This document shows, piece after piece, positions 35,855 to 47,074 of a stretch of DNA of 64,000 bases. The DNA lies in the NCBI RefSeq assembly GCF_910596095.1, contig NC_056539.1:11845501-11909500 (forward strand), written 5' to 3'. The position numbers were made by a program, and so were the translations under genes. How positions within the stretch are numbered: position 1 is the first letter of the stretch; each line of letters starts with the position of its first letter. This stretch comes from Thunnus maccoyii (taxonomy: Eukaryota; Chordata; Actinopteri; Scombriformes; Scombridae). Under the pieces are notes generated by a model. That model ran no database searches. It was given only the letters and a program-made list of their open reading frames with translations, and had not been told where the DNA came from.

Positions 35855-37497
35855 CAATCTTGACCAAAGTTTTGCTTAAACGTAATATGAGGATGTTGTT
35901 GTGTCTCAAATTGTTCTATCACTATTTTATTATTCACTGAAATACCAAAATTCAAAATAAAAGTGTTATTTCAGATACCACGTTTAATTTCCTTTTTTAA
36001 TGTAGCATTTTCTAACCAAGCTGCATAGACAGGAGGCCCCAGCAGGTTTCTTACAGGCCAGGTTCTTTTAATCAACCTTTTCTGACTCTACTATCCACTT
36101 TGCTTGTAGTATAGAGATTATGCTTAATATTCTTTCCATCTTTGCAATATTCAAACAGACTATATATTCAAACACACAAATTTGACAAAAATCCAGTTTT
36201 AGCCACTTCTCAAAGTGCAATGTAAAAGGAAAAGCAAATAACTTGCATGTATCTGTATCTGGTCTGTACAAGGAGACAAACTGCAGGTTGACTGTAATAA
36301 AACCAGGACAGTCACACTTTGCACTACAACGATGCAGCTTAATTTTGTCACAGGTGAAGGTTAGGTGAGTGCAACCAAGCTACATTATCCACTTACATGT
36401 CATCAACATCATAATTTTAGAAAAAATCGCACCACAGCAATGCAGCTTGATTTTGAGCAAACCCAAATTTCTTTAACCTAACTTTATTGGAAAAATAGTC
36501 CCACCCACCTGATCATAGAAACATTGTCCACAAACTTGTCTCTGCATCACTGTACTGACATGGTTCTGTCTCTAAAGTCACTTTCAGATAGGTGAAATAG
36601 ACAGCTTTAATAATGTCTAAATTATCCCAGTTATAATAAAAGTGGGATCAGACCTGGGGATTTCTTAACTGTAATAATGAATAGGCCTATGAAATGTACA
36701 CAATTGCAGTAGCACAAAACACAAATCTCCTGTTGTCAGTATATTGTTAACTTATTAAATGGAGCTTAGCGTTGATTCAGGCAGAGACAAACGTCACTGA
36801 TAGTCATGTGTTTCATTTCTGTCCAATTATTTATGTCCACAATGTATTCCATCCACTAAGGTGGTCCTTGTAAAATAGGTGGTGCTCATTCATTCTCCTT
36901 TTTTAAAAAAAAAAATATTTATGAATGTTTTAGTCAGTGTATAGTATATATAATTTGTACTCAGGTTTCTCTTGCAAAATAAATCTTGACCACATTGAAA
37001 CAGAATAAATAAAACAAAACTAAATTACATGCATTTACCCAAATTCATAAGTAACATTTCCTATTATAGAAGGTGAAATGTTATAATATATATTTGGTGC
37101 ACATGTCCATGTAAATTTGCAAATTAGTTAACTTGGTGTGGTTTAATATTATCCACAAACAGTAAGCAAGGAGAAGAAGGTCCAAACAGGCCTAGATTGA
37201 ACAAAATAGATACTGAAAGTGAAATTTATATAAAATGTGAAATGCAAATGGCGAACGAAATGAAGGAGGAAGAACAGATTCATGAGAAAGATTGAAGTGT
37301 TAAAACTGACCACATACTTATCACATAATGTGCTTCACACTGCTGAGTTACCAGAACCACAAGCAAAGATACCATAAGCCAGAGATATCACAAGCTGCAA
37401 ATTCCTATTGCAGAGAGGATGTGGTCATAGAGTTCAAGATTAAAAAAAAAAAATACTTGAGACACCCAGGTGTCAGGCTGAGGGTACTGCCAACTTA

Positions 37498-37551
37498 ATG
37501 CAGGTCTGCAAAAATTTCTGCTTCATGTTCTGACATGTCTAGGACAAATTA
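37498..37551 (+). pseudogene. Relic exon 1 of a lost protease copy (unit 1)
   Basis: Matches exon 1 of the array genes (ggtctgcaaaaatttctgct, catgttctgacatgtctagg) but lacks one nucleotide after ATGCA, the same lesion as in relic E at 28424. The upstream block has the array promoter text ggatgtggtc (about 37420). No further exons follow. Confidence 0.75.
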
Positions 37552-38212
37552 GTAAAACTGGAAATCTGATGAGAATGGCAAATCTGATTATTATTCTCTG
37601 GTCTACAAATGGAAGATTAACAGAATTTTCAAATAACTGATTTTACTTTCTAATAAAGGATCAAGTCTGAAGTTACATCAGTAAGTCCTGTGTAAATATC
37701 CACTAGGTTCTCATTTGCCAATATACCATGAAGTATGCAGTTATAAATCTAAGTAGGTCTTTAACAAAGGTCAACAGATCTAACTTTCTAAAAAGCTGAA
37801 GTCTACAGTTACAAATGTTTATGATGTCATTCATGCAAGGTCATGAATTTTTTACTTACTAATAAGAAATCATCAAAAGTTAGTGAGTCATCCGCAATTA
37901 CAAATGTCAATAAGTCATTAATAAAGGATTCTTAAAATAATGCATGAAGTCTTCAGCTGTAAATATTAGCTAATACATTATTTAAAGGTAGATTTTGGTT
38001 CAGATGCTCTGCAAACAGTCCATTGGAAAGAGTCTGATGAACTGCATAGCTTATAAAAGACAAAGCAAGTGTTGGAGGATGTAAACGCCACACAAATAGC
38101 TTTTTCACAATCTGACAGTGAAACTTTCGCTTTTATTAATGACAAACAACTGATAACTTAACAACTTATAAAGCAAGAATAAATATGTAGATATATTAAC
38201 CATTGGGCAAGC

Positions 38213-38300
38213 CAAGGCAAGTTTGTTTATGGAGCACATTTCATACACAGGGAAATTCAAAGTGCTTTACATAATGCAAAAGAATACAAAAACAGGAAGG
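38213..38300. repeat. Abundant teleost dispersed repeat
   Basis: The text ggcaagtttgtttatggagc, acatttcatacac and attcaaagtgctttacataa is recognised from memory as one of the commonest repeats of teleost genomes. Duplicated at 45993-46080. Confidence 0.55.
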
Positions 38301-38769
38301 GTGCCTTCATGAAGGGTGCCTAATAGAAAGTGGTAGAGTATTACCCATGTCAGACTCACCTGGCATGGCAATATCAATAGAAATAATACCACAAGGGTGC
38401 AAGAGAGTTCTCTTTATTGACTTTATGTACATACTATGGCTACTGCATAGCAGCACTAACATAGACTCCATGTTGGCAAAGGTATTGGTGATAGAGACAT
38501 ATTAGTCGAGCAGGAGAAATAGGTTCCCATGTACCTGCATGGCATTTTTTTGCAACCTGTTTTTTGGGACCCTAATGGTGCTTAGTTAAGAATTTTTCAT
38601 GTTGCCAAGGTCAACTAATGGCCCATGGGGTTCGTTTGGTGGCCTTCTTGAATTGATGTCCACGCAAGCAGCAAAAAAAAGAAAAAAGTTTGACACCAGA
38701 AATCACATGGAAAGGTCACTGACATTGTACAACCACTCTTTATTGGTGAAAAACGGGTTACTTTATTAT

Positions 38770-39010
38770 GTCTCTGTTTAGAAAGGCCACAGCAGAGGGC
38801 ACAAATGACTTCCTGTACCCATTTTTCCTGGCTAGTGGGACCTTGAGTCTCCTGCCAGATGGCAACAGCTGGAATAATGAGTGAAGGGGTGGGTGGGGTC
38901 ATTGTAGACCTGGGTTGACCTTTTGGTTATGGACCAGTTGTATAGGTTCTGAAGCTGCAATTGTTTAAATTTCAATGATCTCGCTGGCCTGGTTGACTAC
39001 CTGGGTCAGG
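38770..39010. repeat. LINE-associated non-coding repeat
   Basis: ttgagtctcctgccagatgg and caacagctggaataatgagt, followed by gggtggggtcat, resemble the conserved 3' part of a LINE-type element common in teleosts. There is no intact frame. Duplicated at about 46550-46790. Confidence 0.4.
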
Positions 39011-39294
39011 GGGATCCCTGAAACTACATCTTATCAGATATAGGTCAGTGGCCTAATGTGTATAAATTTGGGGGTCCTTGACACCAAAAAGGTTGACATG
39101 AAAGAGTAGGAAAAATGCATTCATGTGAGACACAGTGTTAAAGTTACGTCTGTGCTTTGTCAGCTTGCATTTCTCAAAGGATGTGGTTAGATATCAAGAT
39201 AGATGGAAATCACACAGTCCAGATCAAATTCTGCTGTTTAAAAAGGGTGTGTTTGACAGCCTCAAGACAACAAGTTGAGTTTGCTGCAGACACA

Positions 39295-40719
39295 ATGTAT
39301 GTTCTGCGCAAGATTCTGCTTTTTCATGTCTTAATGTGCCTCGGACAAAATGGTAAGATTGCACAATCTTTTCTACAGCATGTAACTTATCTCATTCTCA
39401 TTTCATCTCACTTAACTCATTTTAATTTTCTTCATATATTTTTAGCACTTGGGAGTGAAATCATACATGGGGAAAAGGCCCCAGAGAACTCCCTGCTGTA
39501 TATGGCCTCGGTACAGAGCTATGGAAGTCATATATGTGGAGGAGTCCTCATCAGTGAAGACTTTGTACTCACAGCTGCGCACTGTGACGTGTGAGCTACT
39601 TTTCCCTCTTTAAACAATATATTATTCATGTAATTAGTAAAATCTGATCTGATTTTCTGCTGTGTTTTGTTGTTGACAATCTGATAATTGCATTTTATTC
39701 AGGAATCCTACAAATGTTGTTCTTGGCACCCACAATCTCAGAAAGGCTGGCAGGAGAAGGATAAAAATTGTGAAGAAATACAAACATCCATCTTATGAAA
39801 ATATTGCATATGGGAATGACATCATGCTCCTCAAAGTAAGTAGATTTTCATACAACCCAGTTGTTTCTCATGACATGTTGCATTTTTTTAATCAAATTAT
39901 TTCCTTTTAAGTTATGTTAAAATAAATTTGGTTCAAGAAATCAATACAAAAATTAAGCATTATTTTCCATGAGGGTAAATGTAAAAGGTGGTGGTAGAGC
40001 CTAAAACAGTATTGAATAACAATGTCCCAGCATTGCAATAATTTAATATTAAAACCTATCTACCTTAATTTAAATGAATCATCAGCTCTGACATCTGGCA
40101 ATTGTATAAGTGAAGTCTGATAAAGATTATGGTCGTGTTCAGACAGATTGCCAGTCTTTTAAATTTACTTTCTGATTTTGTGTCTCCAGCTGTCTAGAGG
40201 AGTTCAACTGGGCAAAAGCATACAACCGATTCCACTTCCAAGTTCTGATATCGACCTTCAGGAAAACCAAATGTGTCTTGTAGCTGGATGGGGTTACGTG
40301 AGAACTGGTGGTGGCACTGTTGATGAGCTGAGAGAGGTGAATGTGTCGATCATTAACCCAGAAGTCTGTAGGAAGAGATGGCCTGTCAATATTCCTCACA
40401 ATATTATCTGTGCAGGTGGATATGGTACAGACAAAGGATTCTGCCAGGTGTGTTTTCTGTTCTCTAAAAGAAAATGGCAACTGGTTTCTAGTCTTAAAAT
40501 GGTACAAACATTTAATTAAACGATGAGCAAACAAATTATGATACTTCTTCCCAACAGGGTGATTCTGGTGGTCCTCTGGTGTGCAATGGGATGGCAGTTG
40601 GTGTTGTGTCTTTCAATAGGAACTTCGACTGTGACTACCCAGATGTACCCAACGTCTTTACAGACATATCAAAACACGTTTCCTGGATCAATAAGATTGT
40701 CACGGAAAAGAACTGCTAA
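39295..40719 (+). CDS. Granzyme/mast-cell-protease-like serine protease, chimeric copy F2
   Basis: 251-aa S1A protease. Exons: 39295-39352, 39446-39590, 39703-39835, 40190-40447, 40558-40719. Its encoded protein appears identical to F1: triad complete, Gly189/Phe190/Gln192, Asn216, Asn226, C-terminal Cys. Its 5' part tells another story: promoter, intron 1 (longer, with ctcattctcatttcatctca) and the first part of intron 2 match copy F3 (47075), lacking a 21-nt segment that F1 has at about 31848-31868, while exons 3-5 match F1 and not F3. The gene was thus made by unequal crossing-over inside intron 2, between about 39643 and 39713. It should be driven by an F3-type promoter. Confidence 0.88.
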
Positions 40720-41821
40720 ATGTAACAATCATACAGTCTTACTTTGCTTCAGCATGCCTTTATTCTGTTTGAGCGGCGCAGTTGTGTCTGAGTCGCTCTT
40801 TCAGTATTTGCTCTTAAAAAGAAATGCAATGATCTTCCATAAAGTTTTGCTTCAGCATGCCTTTATTCTGTTTGAGCGGCGCAGTTGTGTCTGAGTCGCT
40901 CTTTCAGTATTTGCTCTTAAAAAGAAATGCAATGATCATAAAGTTTTGCCTCAGCATGCTTCTATTGTAATATGGAGGTGTTGTTGTTCACTATTTGCTC
41001 TTCAACCAAAATTCAAAATAAAAACTCATTTCAAATGCCATGTTTTGTTTCTGTCAGTATGAGAGGACACAAATAATATTTAAGTTAATAAAAACTATTC
41101 AAAGGTCCTTCTTCCAACAATATATCTACAAAATGTGTACATTTGATGTAGAATGAGTAACTTCTGACATGCCCACATAATACTGGTCAGCCCTAATAAA
41201 ACCAGGACAGTCACACTTTGCACCAAACCACTGCAGCTTGATTTTGTCACAAGGCTACACTACGTAAGTGCTACTCATCATCATCTTCATTTTAGCAATT
41301 GGCTATATTTCCACAGCAGAGCAAGAGGGGTGGTCAGTGCTCCCTGATAACTGACTGGACACTCCAAATGCTACCCCCAAATTTCTTTAACCTAACTGAC
41401 TGTAACAAAAATTATGATTACCACACTTAAGAATCTAAATGTGGTTAAGTAATAATCGTAAACAATGAGGGAAGGAGGTCTAAAAAGGCCCAGAATGAAC
41501 TGAATCAAGAGGTTGAATGTCTCCTCAATACAAAAAGAAAAACAAAAATGAATGATGGATGACATAAAAGTGTGAAGAATAGATTAACATGACAGACTGT
41601 GGTAACGTCAATACATAATTCAGGCTGTTGTGCCACAAGTGCTATGAGCAAAGAAGATAATGCAAAGATAATATCACTGTGCAACTCGCAAACTTGCATT
41701 GTTAAAGGATGTGGTTATAGAAATCAAGATGCTAATCACAGTTGCCAACAGTGAGGACATACAGCAATGCTGTATAAAAGGGTCTACCTAGGATGGTGAA
41801 GTTAATTCTCCTGCTGGAAAG

Positions 41822-43633
41822 ATGCATCGTCTGCACAAATTTCTGCTTTGTCATGTTCTGACATGTCTAGGTAAGATTACCAAATTGGTTCATTATTCTC
41901 CAGCCTTTTAATGGAGCCTTAACCTAAATCAGATTTTCTGTTAAACTTTTAAGCACGTGGGAGCGAAATCATACATGGGGAAAAGGCCAAGGAGAACTCA
42001 CTGCTGTATATGGCCTCGGTGCAGAACAACAATGGTCATGTATGTGGAGGATTCCTCATCACTGAGGACTTTGTAGTAACTGCTGCCCACTGTGACCGAT
42101 TGTGAGTTACCTTTCCCTTTTAAAGAAATCTTAATTCATGTCAATATGAATTACAATGGACTTCAACTTTCTATAAACCATTGTTTTTATTGTTTTCTTT
42201 TGCTGTTTTTTAGAAAGAAATTTATGAAATGTACTGACAACCTCTCAATGATCACTCACCCAGGGAACTTACAAGCATTGTTCTCGGCACCCACAATCTC
42301 AGGAGGGCTGATCATGAAAGAAGAGACATCAAACAGAGATACAAACACCCAGCTTTTGTGAATGAAGGAAATGGTAATGACATCATGCTCCTTAAGGTAT
42401 GTATATACTCATTTGAAGCAATAGCCTCGGGTGAAATCATACATTTTGGTGGTCAAATTTATCTGCATTTAAGTTTGATTAAAGTCTATAAGGTTCTATT
42501 ACTTTTTACGTGTGTTTGCTGTTGCCAGCAATATCAACCATAAGGTAAGAGACGAAATCAGAAAAAAGGGTCATAATATCAACACAATATAGTACAATAT
42601 TCCCTTTTTATGTCAGACATTTTGATTTGTCAAAGCAGGAAAAACACAGTTGTAAATAATAACATTAACGATGGCTCCATTCAATTCAATGTCCCAGTAA
42701 GCCATGTCAGTGAGTGAATATGCACAATACCAGAGGCCTGGAACTGGCTCATCTTATTGCCATACAGCCATACCACTGGCATGGCTAAAAACAGAGAGGA
42801 GTGTCAGTGAGCAGCTTCTGAACTGAACTGAACACCACAAAGTCAAATGGTGTTTTTGGCTTAATCCATCCATTAAATTGCTATTTAAGGTAAATGTAAA
42901 AGTGCCACTGCCAAAATAGCAAAAACACACAACATTACAACTGTTGAGGGCAACAATCGCTGCTTGTAACATGTAAACAACAACCTAAATGATTAATCAG
43001 CTCCATATTCCAACAACTGTTTGTTAATCTGAAATCTGATGCCGGAAAAGAAGAATTTTATTATATTTAGATTACTATTGTTTTATTTTCCTTTCTGATT
43101 TTGTGTCTCCAGCTGGCACGGAAAGCTCAATTGAACAACCGAGTACAAACAATTCAACTTCCAAAATCTGAAATGGACATAAAAGAAAACGTAACATGTC
43201 ATGTAGCTGGATGGGGTGCCACGAGAACTGGTGGTGGCACTGTTGATGAGCTGAGAGAGGTGGATGTGTCGATCATTAACCTGCAAGTCTGTAAGGAGAA
43301 ATGGCCTGGTCTTCCTGCCAATGTTATCTGTGCAGGTGGATATGGTACAAACAAAGGATTCTGTCAGGTGTGTTTTCTGACCTCAATTGGTTTCTAGTCT
43401 TAAAATGGTGCAACCATCTTTAATTGAATAATAGCCAAATAAATGATGATACTTCTTCCTAACAGGGTGATTCTGGTGGTCCTCTGGTGTGCAATGATAT
43501 GGCAGTTGGTGTTGTGTCTTTCAACAAGTACAAGAACTGTAAATACCCAGATGTACCCAACGTCTATGTGGACATATCAAAACATCTCCCCTGGATCAAT
43601 ACGATTCTCAAAGGCACAAAACATTATGAGTAG
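41822..43633 (+). CDS. Granzyme/mast-cell-protease-like serine protease, copy G2
   Basis: 250-aa tandem twin of G1. Exons: 41822-41870, 41954-42101, 42264-42396, 43113-43367, 43466-43633. The one coding difference I noticed is at 42382, where ATC gives Ile after Asp102 (GNDIMLLK, the family norm) while G1 has AGC (Ser). G2 therefore looks like the ancestral state and G1 the changed one. Otherwise the remarks on G1 apply: Gly189-Phe190 pocket, Asn226, NVT sequon in exon 4, no C-terminal cysteine. The promoter has tgtggtt at about 41710 and tataaaa at about 41773. Confidence 0.87.
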
Positions 43634-46600
43634 CAATCTTGACCAAAGTTTTGCTTAAACGTAATATGAGGATGTTGTTGTGTCTCAAATTGTTCTATCA
43701 CTATTTTATTATTCACTGAAATACCAAAATTCAAAATAAAAGTGTTATTTCAGATACCACGTTTAATTTCCTTTTTTAATGTAGCATTTTCTAACCAAGC
43801 TGCATAGACAGGAGGCCCCAGCAGGTTTCTTACAGGCCAGGTTCTTTTAATCAACCTTTTCTGACTCTACTATCCACTTTGCTTGTAGTATAGAGATTAT
43901 GCTTAATATTCTTTCCATCTTTGCAATATTCAAACAGACTATATATTCAAACACACAAATTTGACAAAAATCCAGTTTTAGCCACTTCTCAAAGTGCAAT
44001 GTAAAAGGAAAAGCAAATAACTTGCATGTATCTGTATCTGGTCTGTACAAGGAGACAAACTGCAGGTTGACTGTAATAAAACCAGGACAGTCACACTTTG
44101 CACTACAACGATGCAGCTTAATTTTGTCACAGGTGAAGGTTAGGTGAGTGCAACCAAGCTACATTATCCACTTACATGTCATCAACATCATAATTTTAGA
44201 AAAAATCGCACCACAGCAATGCAGCTTGATTTTGAGCAAACCCAAATTTCTTTAACCTAACTTTATTGGAAAAATAGTCCCACCCACCTGATCATAGAAA
44301 CATTGTCCACAAACTTGTCTCTGCATCACTGTACTGACATGGTTCTGTCTCTAAAGTCACTTTCAGATAGGTGAAATAGACAGCTTTAATAATGTCTAAA
44401 TTATCCCAGTTATAATAAAAGTGGGATCAGACCTGGGGATTTCTTAACTGTAATAATGAATAGGCCTATGAAATGTACACAATTGCAGTAGCACAAAACA
44501 CAAATCTCCTGTTGTCAGTATATTGTTAACTTATTAAATGGAGCTTAGCGTTGATTCAGGCAGAGACAAACGTCACTGATAGTCATGTGTTTCATTTCTG
44601 TCCAATTATTTATGTCCACAATGTATTCCATCCACTAAGGTGGTCCTTGTAAAATAGGTGGTGCTCATTCATTCTCCTTTTTAAAAAAAAAAAATATTTA
44701 TGAATGTTTTAGTCAGTGTATAGTATATATAATTTGTACTCAGGTTTCTCTTGCAAAATAAATCTTGACCACATTGAAACAGAATAAATAAAACAAAACT
44801 AAATTACATGCATTTACCCAAATTCATAAGTAACATTTCCTATTATAGAAGGTGAAATGTTATAATATATATTTGGTGCACATGTCCATGTAAATTTGCA
44901 AATTAGTTAACTTGGTGTGGTTTAATATTATCCACAAACAGTAAGCAAGGAGAAGAAGGTCCAAACAGGCCTAGATTGAACAAAATAGATACTGAAAGTG
45001 AAATTTATATAAAATGTGAAATGCAAATGGCGAACGAAATGAAGGAGGAAGAACAGATTCATGAGAAAGATTGAAGTGTTAAAACTGACCACATACTTAT
45101 CACATAATGTGCTTCACACTGCTGAGTTACCAGAACCACAAGCAAAGATACCATAAGCCAGAGATATCACAAGCTGCAAATTCCTATTGCAGAGAGGATG
45201 TGGTCATAGAGTTCAAGATTAAAAAAAAAAAAATACTTGAGACACCCAGGTGTCAGGCTGAGGGTACTGCCAACTTAATGCAGGTCTGCAAAAATTTCTG
45301 CTTCATGTTCTGACATGTCTAGGACAAATTAGTAAAACTGGAAATCTGATGAGAATGGCAAATCTGATTATTATTCTCTGGTCTACAAATGGAAGATTAA
45401 CAGAATTTTCAAATAACTGATTTTACTTTCTAATAAAGGATCAAGTCTGAAGTTACATCAGTAAGTCCTGTGTAAATATCCACTAGGTTCTCATTTGCCA
45501 ATATACCATGAAGTATGCAGTTATAAATCTAAGTAGGTCTTTAACAAAGGTCAACAGATCTAACTTTCTAAAAAGCTGAAGTCTACAGTTACAAATGTTT
45601 ATGATGTCATTCATGCAAGGTCATGAATTTTTTACTTACTAATAAGAAATCATCAAAAGTTAGTGAGTCATCCGCAATTACAAATGTCAATAAGTCATTA
45701 ATAAAGGATTCTTAAAATAATGCATGAAGTCTTCAGCTGTAAATATTAGCTAATACATTATTTAAAGGTAGATTTTGGTTCAGATGCTCTGCAAACAGTC
45801 CATTGGAAAGAGTCTGATGAACTGCATAGCTTATAAAAGACAAAGCAAGTGTTGGAGGATGTAAACGCCACACAAATAGCTTTTTCACAATCTGACAGTG
45901 AAACTTTCGCTTTTATTAATGACAAACAACTGATAACTTAACAACTTATAAAGCAAGAATAAATATGTAGATATATTAACCATTGGGCAAGCCAAGGCAA
46001 GTTTGTTTATGGAGCACATTTCATACACAGGGAAATTCAAAGTGCTTTACATAATGCAAAAGAATACAAAAACAGGAAGGGTGCCTTCATGAAGGGTGCC
46101 TAATAGAAAGTGGTAGAGTATTACCCATGTCAGACTCACCTGGCATGGCAATATCAATAGAAATAATACCACAAGGGTGCAAGAGAGTTCTCTTTATTGA
46201 CTTTATGTACATACTATGGCTACTGCATAGCAGCACTAACATAGACTCCATGTTGGCAAAGGTATTGGTGATAGAGACATATTAGTCGAGCAGGAGAAAT
46301 AGGTTCCCATGTACCTGCATGGCATTTTTTTGCAACCTGTTTTTTGGGACCCTAATGGTGCTTAGTTAAGAATTTTTCATGTTGCCAAGGTCAACTAATG
46401 GCCCATGGGGTTCGTTTGGTGGCCTTCTTGAATTGATGTCCACGCAAGCAGCAAAAAAAAGAAAAAAGTTTGACACCAGAAATCACATGGAAAGGTCACT
46501 GACATTGTACAACCACTCTTTATTGGTGAAAAACGGGTTACTTTATTATGTCTCTGTTTAGAAAGGCCACAGCAGAGGGCACAAATGACTTCCTGTACCC

Positions 46601-47074
46601 ATTTTTCCTGGCTAGTGGGACCTTGAGTCTCCTGCCAGATGGCAACAGCTGGAATAATGAGTGAAGGGGTGGGTGGGGTCATTGTAGACCTGGGTTGACC
46701 TTTTGGTTATGGACCAGTTGTATAGGTTCTGAAGCTGCAATTGTTTAAATTTCAATGATCTCGCTGGCCTGGTTGACTACCTGGGTCAGGGGGATCCCTG
46801 AAACTACATCTTATCAGATATAGGTCAGTGGCCTAATGTGTATAAATTTGGGGGTCCTTGACACCAAAAAGGTTGACATGAAAGAGTAGGAAAAATGCAT
46901 TCATGTGAGACACAGTGTTAAAGTTACGTCTGTGCTTTGTCAGCTTGCATTTCTCAAAGGATGTGGTTAGATATCAAGATAGATGGAAATCACACAGTCC
47001 AGATCAAATTCTGCTGTTTAAAAAGGGTGTGTTTGACAGCCTCAAGACAACAAGTTGAGTTTGCTGCAGACACA
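43634..47074. other. G2-F3 intergenic DNA, duplicate of 35855-39294
   Basis: Same content and order as 35855-39294 with an offset of 7,779-7,780 bp: relic exon 1 at 45278-45331 with the same missing base, teleost repeat at 45993-46080, 157-bp repeat at 46286-46442, LINE-like piece at about 46550-46790, and the F3 promoter (ggatgtggttag about 46960, tttaaaaag about 47018). Confidence 0.7.
45278..45331 (+). pseudogene. Relic exon 1 of a lost protease copy (unit 2)
   Basis: Tandem duplicate of the relic at 37498-37551, with the same one-base loss after ATGCA. Confidence 0.75.

Larger units (their letters stand above)
35855..39294. other. G1-F2 intergenic DNA: relic exon, repeats, F2 promoter
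   Basis: Contains, in order: the G1 3' UTR; a cctaataaaaccaggacagt-type block that also follows F1 (33413) and recurs at 36295; an array promoter block with a dead exon 1 (37163-37884); a common teleost repeat (about 38213-38300, ggcaagtttgtttatggagc and attcaaagtgctttac); the 157-bp repeat matching 30835-30980; a LINE-like non-coding piece (about 38770-39010); and the F2 promoter (ggatgtggttag about 39180, tttaaaaag 39238). The whole stretch is duplicated at 43634-47074. Confidence 0.6.
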
